From Selenihalanaerobacter shriftii (lineage in GTDB: Bacteria; Bacillota; Halanaerobiia; Halobacteroidales; Acetohalobiaceae), in NCBI RefSeq assembly GCF_900167185.1, contig NZ_FUWM01000011.1, positions 60,575 to 124,574 of the forward strand: a stretch of DNA of 64,000 nt. The letters run 5' to 3'. Position numbers and translations under genes: made by a program. Position 1 is the first letter of the stretch, and each line of letters starts with the position of its first letter. Below the pieces are notes generated by a model. That model searched no databases and had not been told where the DNA came from. It saw nothing but the letters and a program-made list of their open reading frames with translations. Shown here in pieces: positions 38,031-46,560 of this stretch.

Positions 38031-38071
38031 ATTATATCAATTATATCTAAAAAAGGTCAAATCAATATCAT
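38031..38071 (-). promoter_or_regulatory. Promoter of the SARP-type regulator, with degenerate TTGAC repeat
   Basis: Two readings coexist. TTGACC (38060-38055), 18 nt and TATAAT (38036-38031) form a normal sigma-A promoter. The same TTGAC followed by 10 nt and a second TATAAT (38045-38040), with ATGAT 11 bp upstream (38071-38067), repeats the hut-promoter layout. Confidence 0.55.
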
Positions 38072-38117
38072 CTAAGCAACGTATGCTTTAACTTAAAATA
38101 AATTTAAATATAAAAAA

Positions 38118-38164
38118 CCAAGTTAGTTCTTGATGAAATTAATTAAATCAAGATACTAACTTGG
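38118..38164 (-). terminator. Intrinsic terminator of the hutU-fchA-ftcD-hutI operon
   Basis: Arms CCAAGTTAGT and ACTAACTTGG plus an inner ATCAAG/CTTGAT stem, then TTTTTT on the minus strand, about 30 nt after hutI. Confidence 0.85.
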
Positions 38165-38192
38165 CATATATCAGAAGAGAAGTACATTATAT

Positions 38193-39446
38193 TTATTCCT
38201 TATGATTAGCTACTACCTCACCATTCTTAATAACTCTTTCAATTATATTAACTCCTATATGATAGGCTAAATGATTATAAGAAGGAGCATCAAGAATAAC
38301 TAAATCTCCTTCCTTACCTACTTCGATACTACCTATCTCAAGGTCTTTATCTATAGCCGCAGCCCCATTAATAGTTAAGGCGGTTATTGCTTCTTCTGGA
38401 GTTAAACCCATATATAATGTAGCTAACGAAATAAGTAAAGGAATAGATTCTGAATAACAACTTCCAGGATTAAAATCCGTAGCTAAAGCTACTGGTAATC
38501 CATTATCAATCATGTATCTGCCTCGAGCATAAGGTTCTTTGAGACTAAAAGCAGTAATTGGTAATAAAGTCCCTATAACCCCTTTTTCAGCCATAAATTC
38601 TATTCCTTCATCAGAAGCCTTAAGTAGATGATCAGCAGATACTGCTCCAATCTCCGCTGCCATTTCTGCTGCTCCTACTTGAGCAATTTCATCAGCATGA
38701 AGCTTTGATTTCAAACCTAATTCTTGACCTTTAAGCAAGATTCTTCGAGCTTCATCTACTGTAAATACTCCTTGATCACAGAAGACATCACAAAACTCTG
38801 TCCCACCTTCTTCGACAACCTGAGGCATAACTTCATCTATTAGATAATCTATAAATTCTTCTGAGCGACCTTCATATTCAGAAGGAATAGCATGAGCCCC
38901 CATGAAAGTAGCACTAATATCTATATCATGTTCTTCTTGTAATTCTTTCATCACCTTTAACTGCTTTAATTCAGTTTCTAATTCAAGTCCATAACCACTT
39001 TTTCCTTCAACAGTAGTTACTCCAAAAGAGATCATGGAGTCTAACCGTTTGCAAGCATCTTCTTTTAATTCTTCAAATGAAGCTTTACGAGTAGATTCTA
39101 CAGAATTAACAATACCTCCACCTCTTTCCATTATCTCAGTGTAAGGTACTCCTTTTAATCTCCAACTATACTCTTCAGCTCTATAGCCTCCAAATACAAA
39201 ATGAGTATGAGCATCAACAAACCCTGGCAAAACCGGTTTGCCATCAGCATCAATAACTTCAAACTCTTCTTCATTAATATCTTTTAAGACGTCCTCTGTT
39301 TTACCTACTTTAGTAATCAATCCATCTTTAATTACTACAGATCCATCATTAATAACTGCTAATTCATTCATATCTGAATCAGTTTTAGGAGCTTTTCCTT
39401 TACAAGTAACTAATTCTCCAGCATTCTTTACTAATACTTTTTTCAT
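38193..39446 (-). CDS. hutI: Imidazolonepropionase
   Basis: A 417-aa amidohydrolase that opens imidazolone-5-propionate to N-formimino-glutamate. The metal-binding HxH (His80, His82) is in GFVDAHTHFVFGG; GKSGYGLELETELKQL, LHADEIA and ALATDFNPGS are also family marks. Its ATG overlaps the ftcD stop by one base (TAATG), implying coupled translation. Confidence 0.97.
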   Translation of the reverse strand: MKKVLVKNAGELVTCKGKAPKTDSDMNELAVINDGSVVIKDGLITKVGKTEDVLKDINEEEFEVIDADGKPVLPGFVDAHTHFVFGGYRAEEYSWRLKGVPYTEIMERGGGIVNSVESTRKASFEELKEDACKRLDSMISFGVTTVEGKSGYGLELETELKQLKVMKELQEEHDIDISATFMGAHAIPSEYEGRSEEFIDYLIDEVMPQVVEEGGTEFCDVFCDQGVFTVDEARRILLKGQELGLKSKLHADEIAQVGAAEMAAEIGAVSADHLLKASDEGIEFMAEKGVIGTLLPITAFSLKEPYARGRYMIDNGLPVALATDFNPGSCYSESIPLLISLATLYMGLTPEEAITALTINGAAAIDKDLEIGSIEVGKEGDLVILDAPSYNHLAYHIGVNIIERVIKNGEVVANHKE

Positions 39447-40348
39447 TATAGATCCTCCAATAACCTATTTTCCATTATCTGTTCTGAAGAGAAATCTTCC
39501 ACACCTAAGTAATACTCAGCAACATCAAATAATGCCTGAGCAGGCAATAGGCCAATTAGCTCACTACCAATAATATTTACCCCATACCTTTTTGCCTCAA
39601 ATTTGATCATTTCAAATGCTTGATAGAGTGAAGTCTTAGTGTAATTTGTCATGTTCATAGAAACCTGAACAATACCTCTTTCACTTAAGTCAATACCGAT
39701 AGCTTTACAATATCTTAAACCTCCACCAGAATGACGTACCTTTCGAGCAATATCATTTGCAAGCTCTAAATCATCTGTGTCAAGGTTAACATTATAAGCT
39801 ACTAGCGGCATCCGAGCTCCTATAACAGTTGCACCGGCAGTTGGATGAACTTTATCTGAGCCATAATCTGGTTTCCATTCAGGCTTTTGGACTTTCTCTT
39901 TCATGGCTTCATATTCACCACGTCTAATATCAGCTAAATTCTCTCTTTCTGGACAAGTAGCTGCATCTTCATAAAGATAGATAGGTAAGTCAAATTTTTC
40001 AGCAGCCTCTTTAGCTACTTCATTAGCTATTTCTACTGCTTCTTCCATAGTAACATTTCGTACCGGCGTAAATGGCACTACATCTACTGCTCCCATTCTT
40101 GGGTGTTCTCCTGTATGTTCATTCATATCAATTACATCAATAGCAATCTCCATTGCTTCTAACATGGATTGCTTTAAACCTTCTGGACTACCAATCATAG
40201 TAACTACAAGACGATTATGATCTTTATCCGCTGAATAATCTAATAATTTAACTCCATCAGTGCTCTTAAATGGTTCCACAATTTTTTCAATCTTTTCTTC
40301 ATCTCTTCCTTCACTAAAGTTAGGAATACACTCTAATATTTTACTCAT
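39446..40348 (-). CDS. ftcD: Glutamate formimidoyltransferase
   Basis: A 300-aa transferase that moves the formimino group of N-formimino-glutamate to tetrahydrofolate, releasing glutamate. The N-terminus MSKILECIPNFSEGRD and EHTGEHPRMGAVDVVPF are diagnostic. I use the ATG at 40348 with AGGGG upstream rather than the GTG at 40357. It is the stand-alone bacterial form; the cyclodeaminase is the separate next gene upstream. Confidence 0.96.
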   Translation of the reverse strand: MSKILECIPNFSEGRDEEKIEKIVEPFKSTDGVKLLDYSADKDHNRLVVTMIGSPEGLKQSMLEAMEIAIDVIDMNEHTGEHPRMGAVDVVPFTPVRNVTMEEAVEIANEVAKEAAEKFDLPIYLYEDAATCPERENLADIRRGEYEAMKEKVQKPEWKPDYGSDKVHPTAGATVIGARMPLVAYNVNLDTDDLELANDIARKVRHSGGGLRYCKAIGIDLSERGIVQVSMNMTNYTKTSLYQAFEMIKFEAKRYGVNIIGSELIGLLPAQALFDVAEYYLGVEDFSSEQIMENRLLEDL

Positions 40349-40464
40349 TACTGCCACCCCTTTAATTTATTAGAATATTAAGTAATTATCAACCTTAGTC
40401 TTAATCTCAACTTAGTCTGTTCCTTGCCTGTGTAATCTTATATCTAATTTTTAATATATTTAAA

Positions 40465-41073
40465 TTAGCCTGAAATTTTACTTGCAGTGATCTCTTCAAT
40501 CTCATTAGCTAATTTTTCTGCCTTAGCAATTATATCGTTAGCTTCATCTTTTAGTTCCTTAGAAACTTTTTCATCCTTTAAAGATTGAGCATTTATCAGC
40601 ACATTATAGCTCCCGCCTTTAACAGTACTTAAAGCCATCAATCCAGCTACTCCCACATCAGAAGCAGCATTAGGGTTACCTTCCTTAGCTACCTCTTTAG
40701 CAATTTCTAATACCTTTAAGCCTAATTTCATTGTATTAAGCGGAGTAATACTAGCTCCTTTTAATGCTTTTTGAATCTCTTTACTACGTTCTTCTTTTTC
40801 TTCTTCAGTCTCTTTAGGTAATTTAAATGCTGACATTACTTTATCAAAGCTCTCTGAATCTTCATCAATTAATTCTAGTGCTTCTGATTTCATATCATTT
40901 AAATCAGCAGTATATTTATCTAAATCCGAATCTTTAGTTAATTTAATTACCATCAAAGCTAAACTAGAAGCTAAAGCACCACCTAATCCAGCAGTACTTC
41001 CTCCTCCTGGTGTAGAAGACTTACTACCTAATTCATTTACAAATTCTTCTAGAGTATAATCAGAAAAACTCAT
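40465..41073 (-). CDS. fchA: Formimidoyltetrahydrofolate cyclodeaminase
   Basis: A 202-aa helical enzyme that converts 5-formimino-THF to 5,10-methenyl-THF and ammonia. The N-terminal STPGGGSTAGLGGALASSLA and the later NPNAASDVGVAGLMAL are typical. Together with FtcD it feeds the histidine C2 carbon into folate metabolism. It is separated from hutU by a long inverted-repeat element. Confidence 0.94.
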   Translation of the reverse strand: MSFSDYTLEEFVNELGSKSSTPGGGSTAGLGGALASSLALMVIKLTKDSDLDKYTADLNDMKSEALELIDEDSESFDKVMSAFKLPKETEEEKEERSKEIQKALKGASITPLNTMKLGLKVLEIAKEVAKEGNPNAASDVGVAGLMALSTVKGGSYNVLINAQSLKDEKVSKELKDEANDIIAKAEKLANEIEEITASKISG

Positions 41074-41098
41074 TATTTATCCTCCCTTATATCAGTTT

Positions 41099-41242
41099 AT
41101 AGTTTACAGTGTCCAGTTGACAGTTAAAACCCCAAATTTAAAATCACCCTAAATCTGTAGATATAAATCTTTTTAGGTCACTTAAGCTCTTAAGATCTTA
41201 AGAGCTTGATCTTATAACTGTACACTGTCAATTGTGAACTAT
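41099..41242. repeat. Imperfect inverted-repeat element between hutU and fchA (MITE-like)
   Basis: Two similar arms of about 28 bp face each other (ATAGTTTACAGTGTCC... and the complement of ...TTGTGAACTAT). The centre holds a perfect 24-nt palindrome at 41184-41207 (core CTCTTAAGATCTTAAGAG). The layout suggests a miniature mobile element or a large mRNA hairpin inside the operon. No coding potential was seen. Confidence 0.55.
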
Positions 41243-41246
41243 ATTA

Positions 41247-43271
41247 TTACTCTTTATCTAAATAATCAGCAACGATATTTTCAACTAGTCCTTCTTCTGG
41301 TTGATATGGAATCGTTACATGGCCTCTACCTTCATTTCTTTCATTCCATTCCTGCATAGTTTCAATTGCATTCTTATTTCTAGCCCATGCTCTTCTAGCA
41401 ACACCGCCATGAACATCCCAATCTAAAGCAGATTTAATAACCTCATCAACTCTCTTACTACCATCTAGTACTAAACCAAAACCACCATTAAAGGATTTGC
41501 CGATTCCAACACCGCCACCATTACTTTCTACAGCTAGAGTCATTCCTCGAGCACAATTACCAGCAAAACATTGAATAGACATTTCAGCCATCACATTACT
41601 ACCATCTTTAATATTAGCTGTTTCTCTAAATGGAGAATCTGTCCCACTAACATCATGATGGTCTCGTCCTAACATAATTGGATCAATTTCACCTTTTCGA
41701 ACTAATTCATTAAATTTAAGAGCAATTTTAACTCGACCTTGTCCATCAGCATATAAAATTCTTGCCTTTGAACCTACTACTAAATCATTCTCTTCTGCAT
41801 CATTAATCCACTGATAATTATCATAATCTTGAGCTCTTCGTTCTGGATCAATACATTCTTTAGCAGCTTCATCTGTCTTTCTTAAATCTTCATCTGTACC
41901 GCTTAAGCAAACCCAACGGAAAGGCCCATAACCGTAATCAAAACAAATCGGTCCCATGACATCTTCTACATATGACGGAAAGATAAATCCTTGACTTGGA
42001 TCCTCTTCATTCTTAGCTATCTCTGGAACTCCTGCATCATAAACAGCTTTCATGAAGCTATTACCATAATCAAAGAAGTAAGTTCCTCGATCTACTAACT
42101 CTTTAATAAACCCGTAATGCTTTCTTAATGTTTTATCTACTTTTTCACCAAACTTATCAGGATTATTATTAAGTAATTCTCTACCATCTTCAAAATTATA
42201 GCCTACTGGGTGGTATCCACCAGAATATACAGCGTGACAAGAAGTCTGATCTGATAATAACTCTAATTCAATATCATTCTCAACAACATATTCTAATAAA
42301 TCAACTACATTACCATGATAAGCTATCGAAACAGCTTCTTCTTTTGCTTGGTATTCTTCTACCCACTCAAAAATTTCATCTAAATCATCAGACGCTTCAC
42401 TAAGCCAACCTTGTTCATGACGAGTCTTAATTCGAGACTTATCAACTTCAGCAATTATTCCAACACCACCGGCAATTTCAATAGCCTTAGCTTGAGCTCC
42501 ACTCATACCACCTAATCCAGAGGTAATATATAATTGACCAGCTAAATTCTCATCAAAATCATTTCCTAAGAATTTACGCCCAGCATTAAGTAAAGTAAGA
42601 TAAGTACCGTGAACTATTCCCTGTGGTCCTATATACATCCACCCACCAGCTGTCATCTGTCCATAATTAGCTACTCCCATAGCTGCTGCTTTATTGAATG
42701 CTTCATCGTTATCAAACATCCCTACCATTAATCCATTTGTAGATATTACTCTAGGAGCATCTGGCTTAGATGGAAATAAACCCAAAGGATGACCAGATTG
42801 AACTACTAAAGTCTGATCCTCAGTCATTTCTTGTAAATATTTTTTAATTAATCTATACTGCATCCAATTTTGACATACCTGTCCAGATTCACCGTATGTT
42901 ACTAACTCATAAGGGTAAAGTGCAATATCAAAATCTAAATTATTATCAATCATTAATTGTAATGCTTTACCTTCAGTAGTCTTTCCTTCATATTCATCTA
43001 TCGGTTTAGCCTTAATATTTCCTTCCGGACGATATCGGTATCCATAAATCCTTCCATGTGTCAATAATTCTTCCATAAATTCTGGTGCTAATTTTTCATG
43101 TAATTCAGGCGAAATATACCTTAAAGCATTCTTTAAAGCAATCTCCATTTCCTTTTGATTTAAATTAAGTTCTCTTTTTGGTGCCCTTCTAATTCCCTCT
43201 TCAAACTCAGGCATTTCTGGTAATTCATCAGATAACTTAAACTCCATAGCTTCAGAAACATCAAATTCCAT
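41247..43271 (-). CDS. hutU: Urocanate hydratase (long form)
   Basis: A 674-aa NAD-containing enzyme that converts urocanate to imidazolonepropionate. SGQVCQNWMQY, GMFDNDEAFNKAAAMGVANYGQ, TAGGWMYIGPQGIVHGTY and LYITSGLGGMSGAQ are diagnostic. It is about 120 residues longer than the Bacillus-type enzyme, which I associate with the long form in some anaerobes. First gene of hutU-fchA-ftcD-hutI, with TTGAC-repeat promoter E about 90 nt upstream. Confidence 0.96.
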   Translation of the reverse strand: MEFDVSEAMEFKLSDELPEMPEFEEGIRRAPKRELNLNQKEMEIALKNALRYISPELHEKLAPEFMEELLTHGRIYGYRYRPEGNIKAKPIDEYEGKTTEGKALQLMIDNNLDFDIALYPYELVTYGESGQVCQNWMQYRLIKKYLQEMTEDQTLVVQSGHPLGLFPSKPDAPRVISTNGLMVGMFDNDEAFNKAAAMGVANYGQMTAGGWMYIGPQGIVHGTYLTLLNAGRKFLGNDFDENLAGQLYITSGLGGMSGAQAKAIEIAGGVGIIAEVDKSRIKTRHEQGWLSEASDDLDEIFEWVEEYQAKEEAVSIAYHGNVVDLLEYVVENDIELELLSDQTSCHAVYSGGYHPVGYNFEDGRELLNNNPDKFGEKVDKTLRKHYGFIKELVDRGTYFFDYGNSFMKAVYDAGVPEIAKNEEDPSQGFIFPSYVEDVMGPICFDYGYGPFRWVCLSGTDEDLRKTDEAAKECIDPERRAQDYDNYQWINDAEENDLVVGSKARILYADGQGRVKIALKFNELVRKGEIDPIMLGRDHHDVSGTDSPFRETANIKDGSNVMAEMSIQCFAGNCARGMTLAVESNGGGVGIGKSFNGGFGLVLDGSKRVDEVIKSALDWDVHGGVARRAWARNKNAIETMQEWNERNEGRGHVTIPYQPEEGLVENIVADYLDKE

Positions 43272-43359
43272 TTTATAATCCTCCTTTAAATCTTATATTT
43301 AAATAATTAATTAAATTATAAACTTTTAATTTTACTACAATATTGAGTAGTTTAATTTC

Positions 43360-43391
43360 ATTATAAGAAATTATCGTCAATGGAAAGTCAA
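43360..43391 (-). promoter_or_regulatory. TTGAC direct-repeat promoter E (hutU operon)
   Basis: Minus strand: TTGAC (43391-43387), 6 nt, TTGAC (43380-43376), 10 nt, TATAAT (43365-43360). This is the best match of the set. Confidence 0.7.
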
Positions 43392-43480
43392 TTCCTGAAT
43401 AATTTTATGGATTTTTTAATTTTTTTGATGCTTGCTAATTAGAATGAATTAAAATCATTTTTATTTCAATTAAAAATAAG

Positions 43481-43514
43481 TAATTCCATGCTTTGAATTC
43501 AAAGCATGGAATTA
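43481..43514 (-). terminator. Terminator after the GltS-like transporter gene
   Basis: A 34-nt perfect palindrome (arm TAATTCCATGCTTTGAA) with a T-rich minus-strand tail (ACTTATTTTTAA). It separates the amine cluster from promoter E. Between it and the gene, 43515-43561 holds only AT-rich sequence. Confidence 0.72.
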
Positions 43515-43561
43515 CTATAATTTAAGGCATGAAATTGCTATAATTTAAATGTCACAAGAAC

Positions 43562-44944
43562 TTATCCTTCAATAACTTCCTTCTCTCCTGGTCTAAAATC
43601 AGCTACTCCTTCATCACGCACACCATATTTCCATGCAGTAATGAGTAATAAGATTGCCCAAATTGCAAGTAAAATTGCACCTGACAGCATCACATTACCT
43701 TTAGCAACATAGAGAGGTACTATAGAAACTATTGCCAACTCAATAAAAGCAATTACCATATATGCCATACCATAATCCTCTAATGTCCCACTTTCAAACT
43801 CCGGGTCTACAATTCTAAGTAGAGTAACTCCCATTGCTACAACTCCAGTACTCCAACCATATACAAATATTGAACGCTCGAACCAAAAGTTTTGGAATAA
43901 CTTCCTTCCAACAAAAAATAAAAAGAAGATCCCATAACCAACACCTATTGCCGTCATGATTATAATTGGTGCAGCATACTTAACAACTATTGCTACCTTA
44001 ATTGAAGCGACTCCAAAACCAACTAAATAATCTGTAGCAGTACTACCTATTCTAGTAATAACCTTCCTATCTACATAGTCTCCTAAGCCTACTGCTTTTA
44101 GAATAAAGTGTAAAAGTACACCCGACAACATCGATAAACACATCATCGGTAAAGTAATTTCAGGTAATATAGCTTTAAATCCATAATAACTATAATATCC
44201 ACCAGCAGTTGCTATTAACACCAATAATAAATGCCAGGAAAGAGGGTCTATTGACATTGGATTAACTGTCTCTTGTCCCATTGTATTTCGTTTATCTTCC
44301 GGAACTAATCCTGTTCTCATACTATCTGGCAATTCAGCCATAGTCTTAATAAACCTAGTTGCCTTTATTCTCGTAGCAATATTAATTAAGACTAATCCAC
44401 CAAAGACTCCAGATAAAATACCTACAGTTGCAAAAGTTTGTCCAATAGTTAAAGCTTCTTTCCAGCCAGCTACAGTTTTAAGAGTTCCACCTATAGCTGC
44501 TGCATAACCGTGACCCCCAACAAAGCCAGCCGGTTGTAATATTGCAAACATCTCTGGGACATCTGGAAAAAACTTTTTAAGTATGAAACCACCAATTAAT
44601 AAGGAAGTACCAAACCCACCAATCTCAGCTGCTAAATTTAAAGTAAATGTATCTCCTACTTTATCTATAACTTTTTTAACTGATGTTTGTTGTTTCTTAC
44701 CAATAAATAAAGTAGCAAATAAGACTACTACCAACATATAAGCATAGCTTGCCATTTGATCACTAAAAGGAAGCCACCCCAAAAACTGTGGCCCTAAAAA
44801 CAACCCTAAAAATCCAGCGATCAAAGAAGATGGTAAATACAAGTTTTGAATTAATTTAATCCTAGATCTTAGAACCTGAGCAATGAATAAAAGTCCCGAC
44901 ATTAATCCAAAGTCCATTAATAAATCATAAGGTCCAAATTGCAT
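43562..44944 (-). CDS. GltS-like sodium/glutamate symporter family protein
   Basis: A 460-aa membrane protein with about 11-12 hydrophobic segments. The GltS signature region reads LQPAGFVGGHGYAAAIGGT and LYLPSSLIAGFLGLFLGPQFL lies in the N-terminal part. GltS carries glutamate with Na+. It starts 30 nt after an mttB-like gene and is separated from hutU by a terminator and promoter E, so it belongs to the amine cluster by transcription. Glutamate or a carboxylated quaternary amine are both possible substrates. Confidence 0.82.
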   Translation of the reverse strand: MQFGPYDLLMDFGLMSGLLFIAQVLRSRIKLIQNLYLPSSLIAGFLGLFLGPQFLGWLPFSDQMASYAYMLVVVLFATLFIGKKQQTSVKKVIDKVGDTFTLNLAAEIGGFGTSLLIGGFILKKFFPDVPEMFAILQPAGFVGGHGYAAAIGGTLKTVAGWKEALTIGQTFATVGILSGVFGGLVLINIATRIKATRFIKTMAELPDSMRTGLVPEDKRNTMGQETVNPMSIDPLSWHLLLVLIATAGGYYSYYGFKAILPEITLPMMCLSMLSGVLLHFILKAVGLGDYVDRKVITRIGSTATDYLVGFGVASIKVAIVVKYAAPIIIMTAIGVGYGIFFLFFVGRKLFQNFWFERSIFVYGWSTGVVAMGVTLLRIVDPEFESGTLEDYGMAYMVIAFIELAIVSIVPLYVAKGNVMLSGAILLAIWAILLLITAWKYGVRDEGVADFRPGEKEVIEG

Positions 44945-44974
44945 ATTTTTACTTCCCCCTTCTTATAATTAAAT

Positions 44975-46378
44975 TTAAAATCCTAATAATTCTTCATCAA
45001 CTAATGAATCAGTGTTTTGAGCCAAAATTTCCTGGGCAATATTTCGAGCTCTTTCTCGAGCATCTGGTGCTCCATCTTTAACCCAATCTCCCCAGTCAGA
45101 AGCATCATATAAAGCATCATCAAAGAATTCAGTACGCATATATTGGAGAGTACTTGCCTGGGTTAAAAAGTTACCACCTGGACCTACTTCCTTAATATCA
45201 TCATAAGCTAACCTATCTTCACTAAACTCTAATCCTCTTAAAACTCGTTTCGCCATACCTATCATTTGATTATCAATTACATATTGCTCATAAGCAGCAG
45301 TCATTCCACTATCTATTAATCCTGCTGCATGATGAATATAATTCGTTCCAGTTAAAGCTGACATCAAGATATTTGACATCTTTTCGTATCCTGCTTGAAT
45401 ATCTGGAGCCTTAGAATCAGAAATTCCTGCTGTATTATAAATAGGTAATTCATAATATTGAGCCATCTCTGCACAAGTTGCATTCATAATCCCCATTTCA
45501 ATGGAAGCAAATCGGAAATTAGAAGTCTTCATATCCATATTAGTTGGAACAGTTCCATATAATGTTTTAGCCCCTGGTTCTATTAATTGACTAAAAACAA
45601 CCATAAATAGAGCCTCAGCATTAGTCTGTACTATAGTTCCAGGTAATGTAATTGGACTTGTAGCGCCAGCAATCGGAGCAGTCGGTCCTACAACCGGAAC
45701 ACCTCTCTCTACTGCATATCTAAAATAATCTGTGTAATCCTTCTCCATAGTTAATGGGCTCATGATATTAGCTATAAATGAAATAAATGGTTTTTGTCTA
45801 AACTCTTCTTCAGACCCTGCAATCTTTACAGCGGCATCTATTACTTTCTTTTGCCCTTCTAAAGTATAAATACCACCCATAATATGTTTAGTAGTATTCT
45901 TCATTGCATTAAAGAACCTGGCTTCATCTGCCCCTTCTTTTCCAGCATCATCTGGAAAAACCGGAATAACTAAAAAATCAATATTATCTAAGTTATGAAC
46001 TAACTTAGTAATCTTAGACACATCTTCAGATGTTGACATCCTCCGTTTACCAGTTTCTATATCCAAAACATTAACAGCAGTACCTCCAGTACCTAAATAA
46101 ACATTAGTACCACCTAATTCTAGATTATGTTCATCTTCTCTTCCGTATAATATTACCTTAGATGGTGCAGTGTCAATGGCATCTTCCACCATACTTGGAG
46201 GTAGTTTAACTAAACTTTCATTAAAATCAACTTTTGCCCCTTTATCATCAAATAGTTCTAAAGCTTTTTTATTCTCTACTTTTACTCCTACCTCATTAAG
46301 TACTTTTAATGTTTCCTGATGGACCCTACCCTTCTGTTCTTCATTTAAAAATTTAAGCATTCCACCTTGATATGGCAT
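44975..46378 (-). CDS. MttB-family corrinoid methyltransferase, copy 2 (MtgB-like, no pyrrolysine)
   Basis: A 467-aa protein of the trimethylamine methyltransferase superfamily. The frame is open without an in-frame amber, so it is the non-pyrrolysine type, whose characterised members (MtgB) move a methyl from glycine betaine to a corrinoid protein. Motifs: YLGTGGTAVNVLDIETG, KNTTKHIMGGIYTLEGQKK, GPTAPIAGATSPI, EVGPGGNFLTQASTLQYMRTEFF. It is very similar to the protein at 53039-54442, including its upstream flank. Differences such as NYIHHAAGLIDSG versus NYIHDAAGLLNTG could change specificity. Confidence 0.92.
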   Translation of the reverse strand: MPYQGGMLKFLNEEQKGRVHQETLKVLNEVGVKVENKKALELFDDKGAKVDFNESLVKLPPSMVEDAIDTAPSKVILYGREDEHNLELGGTNVYLGTGGTAVNVLDIETGKRRMSTSEDVSKITKLVHNLDNIDFLVIPVFPDDAGKEGADEARFFNAMKNTTKHIMGGIYTLEGQKKVIDAAVKIAGSEEEFRQKPFISFIANIMSPLTMEKDYTDYFRYAVERGVPVVGPTAPIAGATSPITLPGTIVQTNAEALFMVVFSQLIEPGAKTLYGTVPTNMDMKTSNFRFASIEMGIMNATCAEMAQYYELPIYNTAGISDSKAPDIQAGYEKMSNILMSALTGTNYIHHAAGLIDSGMTAAYEQYVIDNQMIGMAKRVLRGLEFSEDRLAYDDIKEVGPGGNFLTQASTLQYMRTEFFDDALYDASDWGDWVKDGAPDARERARNIAQEILAQNTDSLVDEELLGF

Positions 46379-46511
46379 AGCACCCCTCCTTGTAGTTTAT
46401 TACTTTATAACATTACTAAAGATAATACATTCTAGCATATTTACTTCGTAGCACCATATTATTATATAAAATACAATTTGTAGTAAATATTCTGAAAATT
46501 TTCGTTAATAT

Positions 46512-46552
46512 AAACTTGCCTAAAAGCTATTAATAAGCCCCTAGACAAGTTC
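46512..46552 (-). terminator. Stem-loop terminator between two mttB-family genes
   Basis: Minus strand ACTTGTCTA pairs with TAGGCAAGT, with an inner GGGGCT/AGCTTTT stem, just after the stop at 46561. The T-tail is weak (TTATATT), so it could instead be a processing hairpin. Confidence 0.5.
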
Positions 46553-46560
46553 GTTAACAT

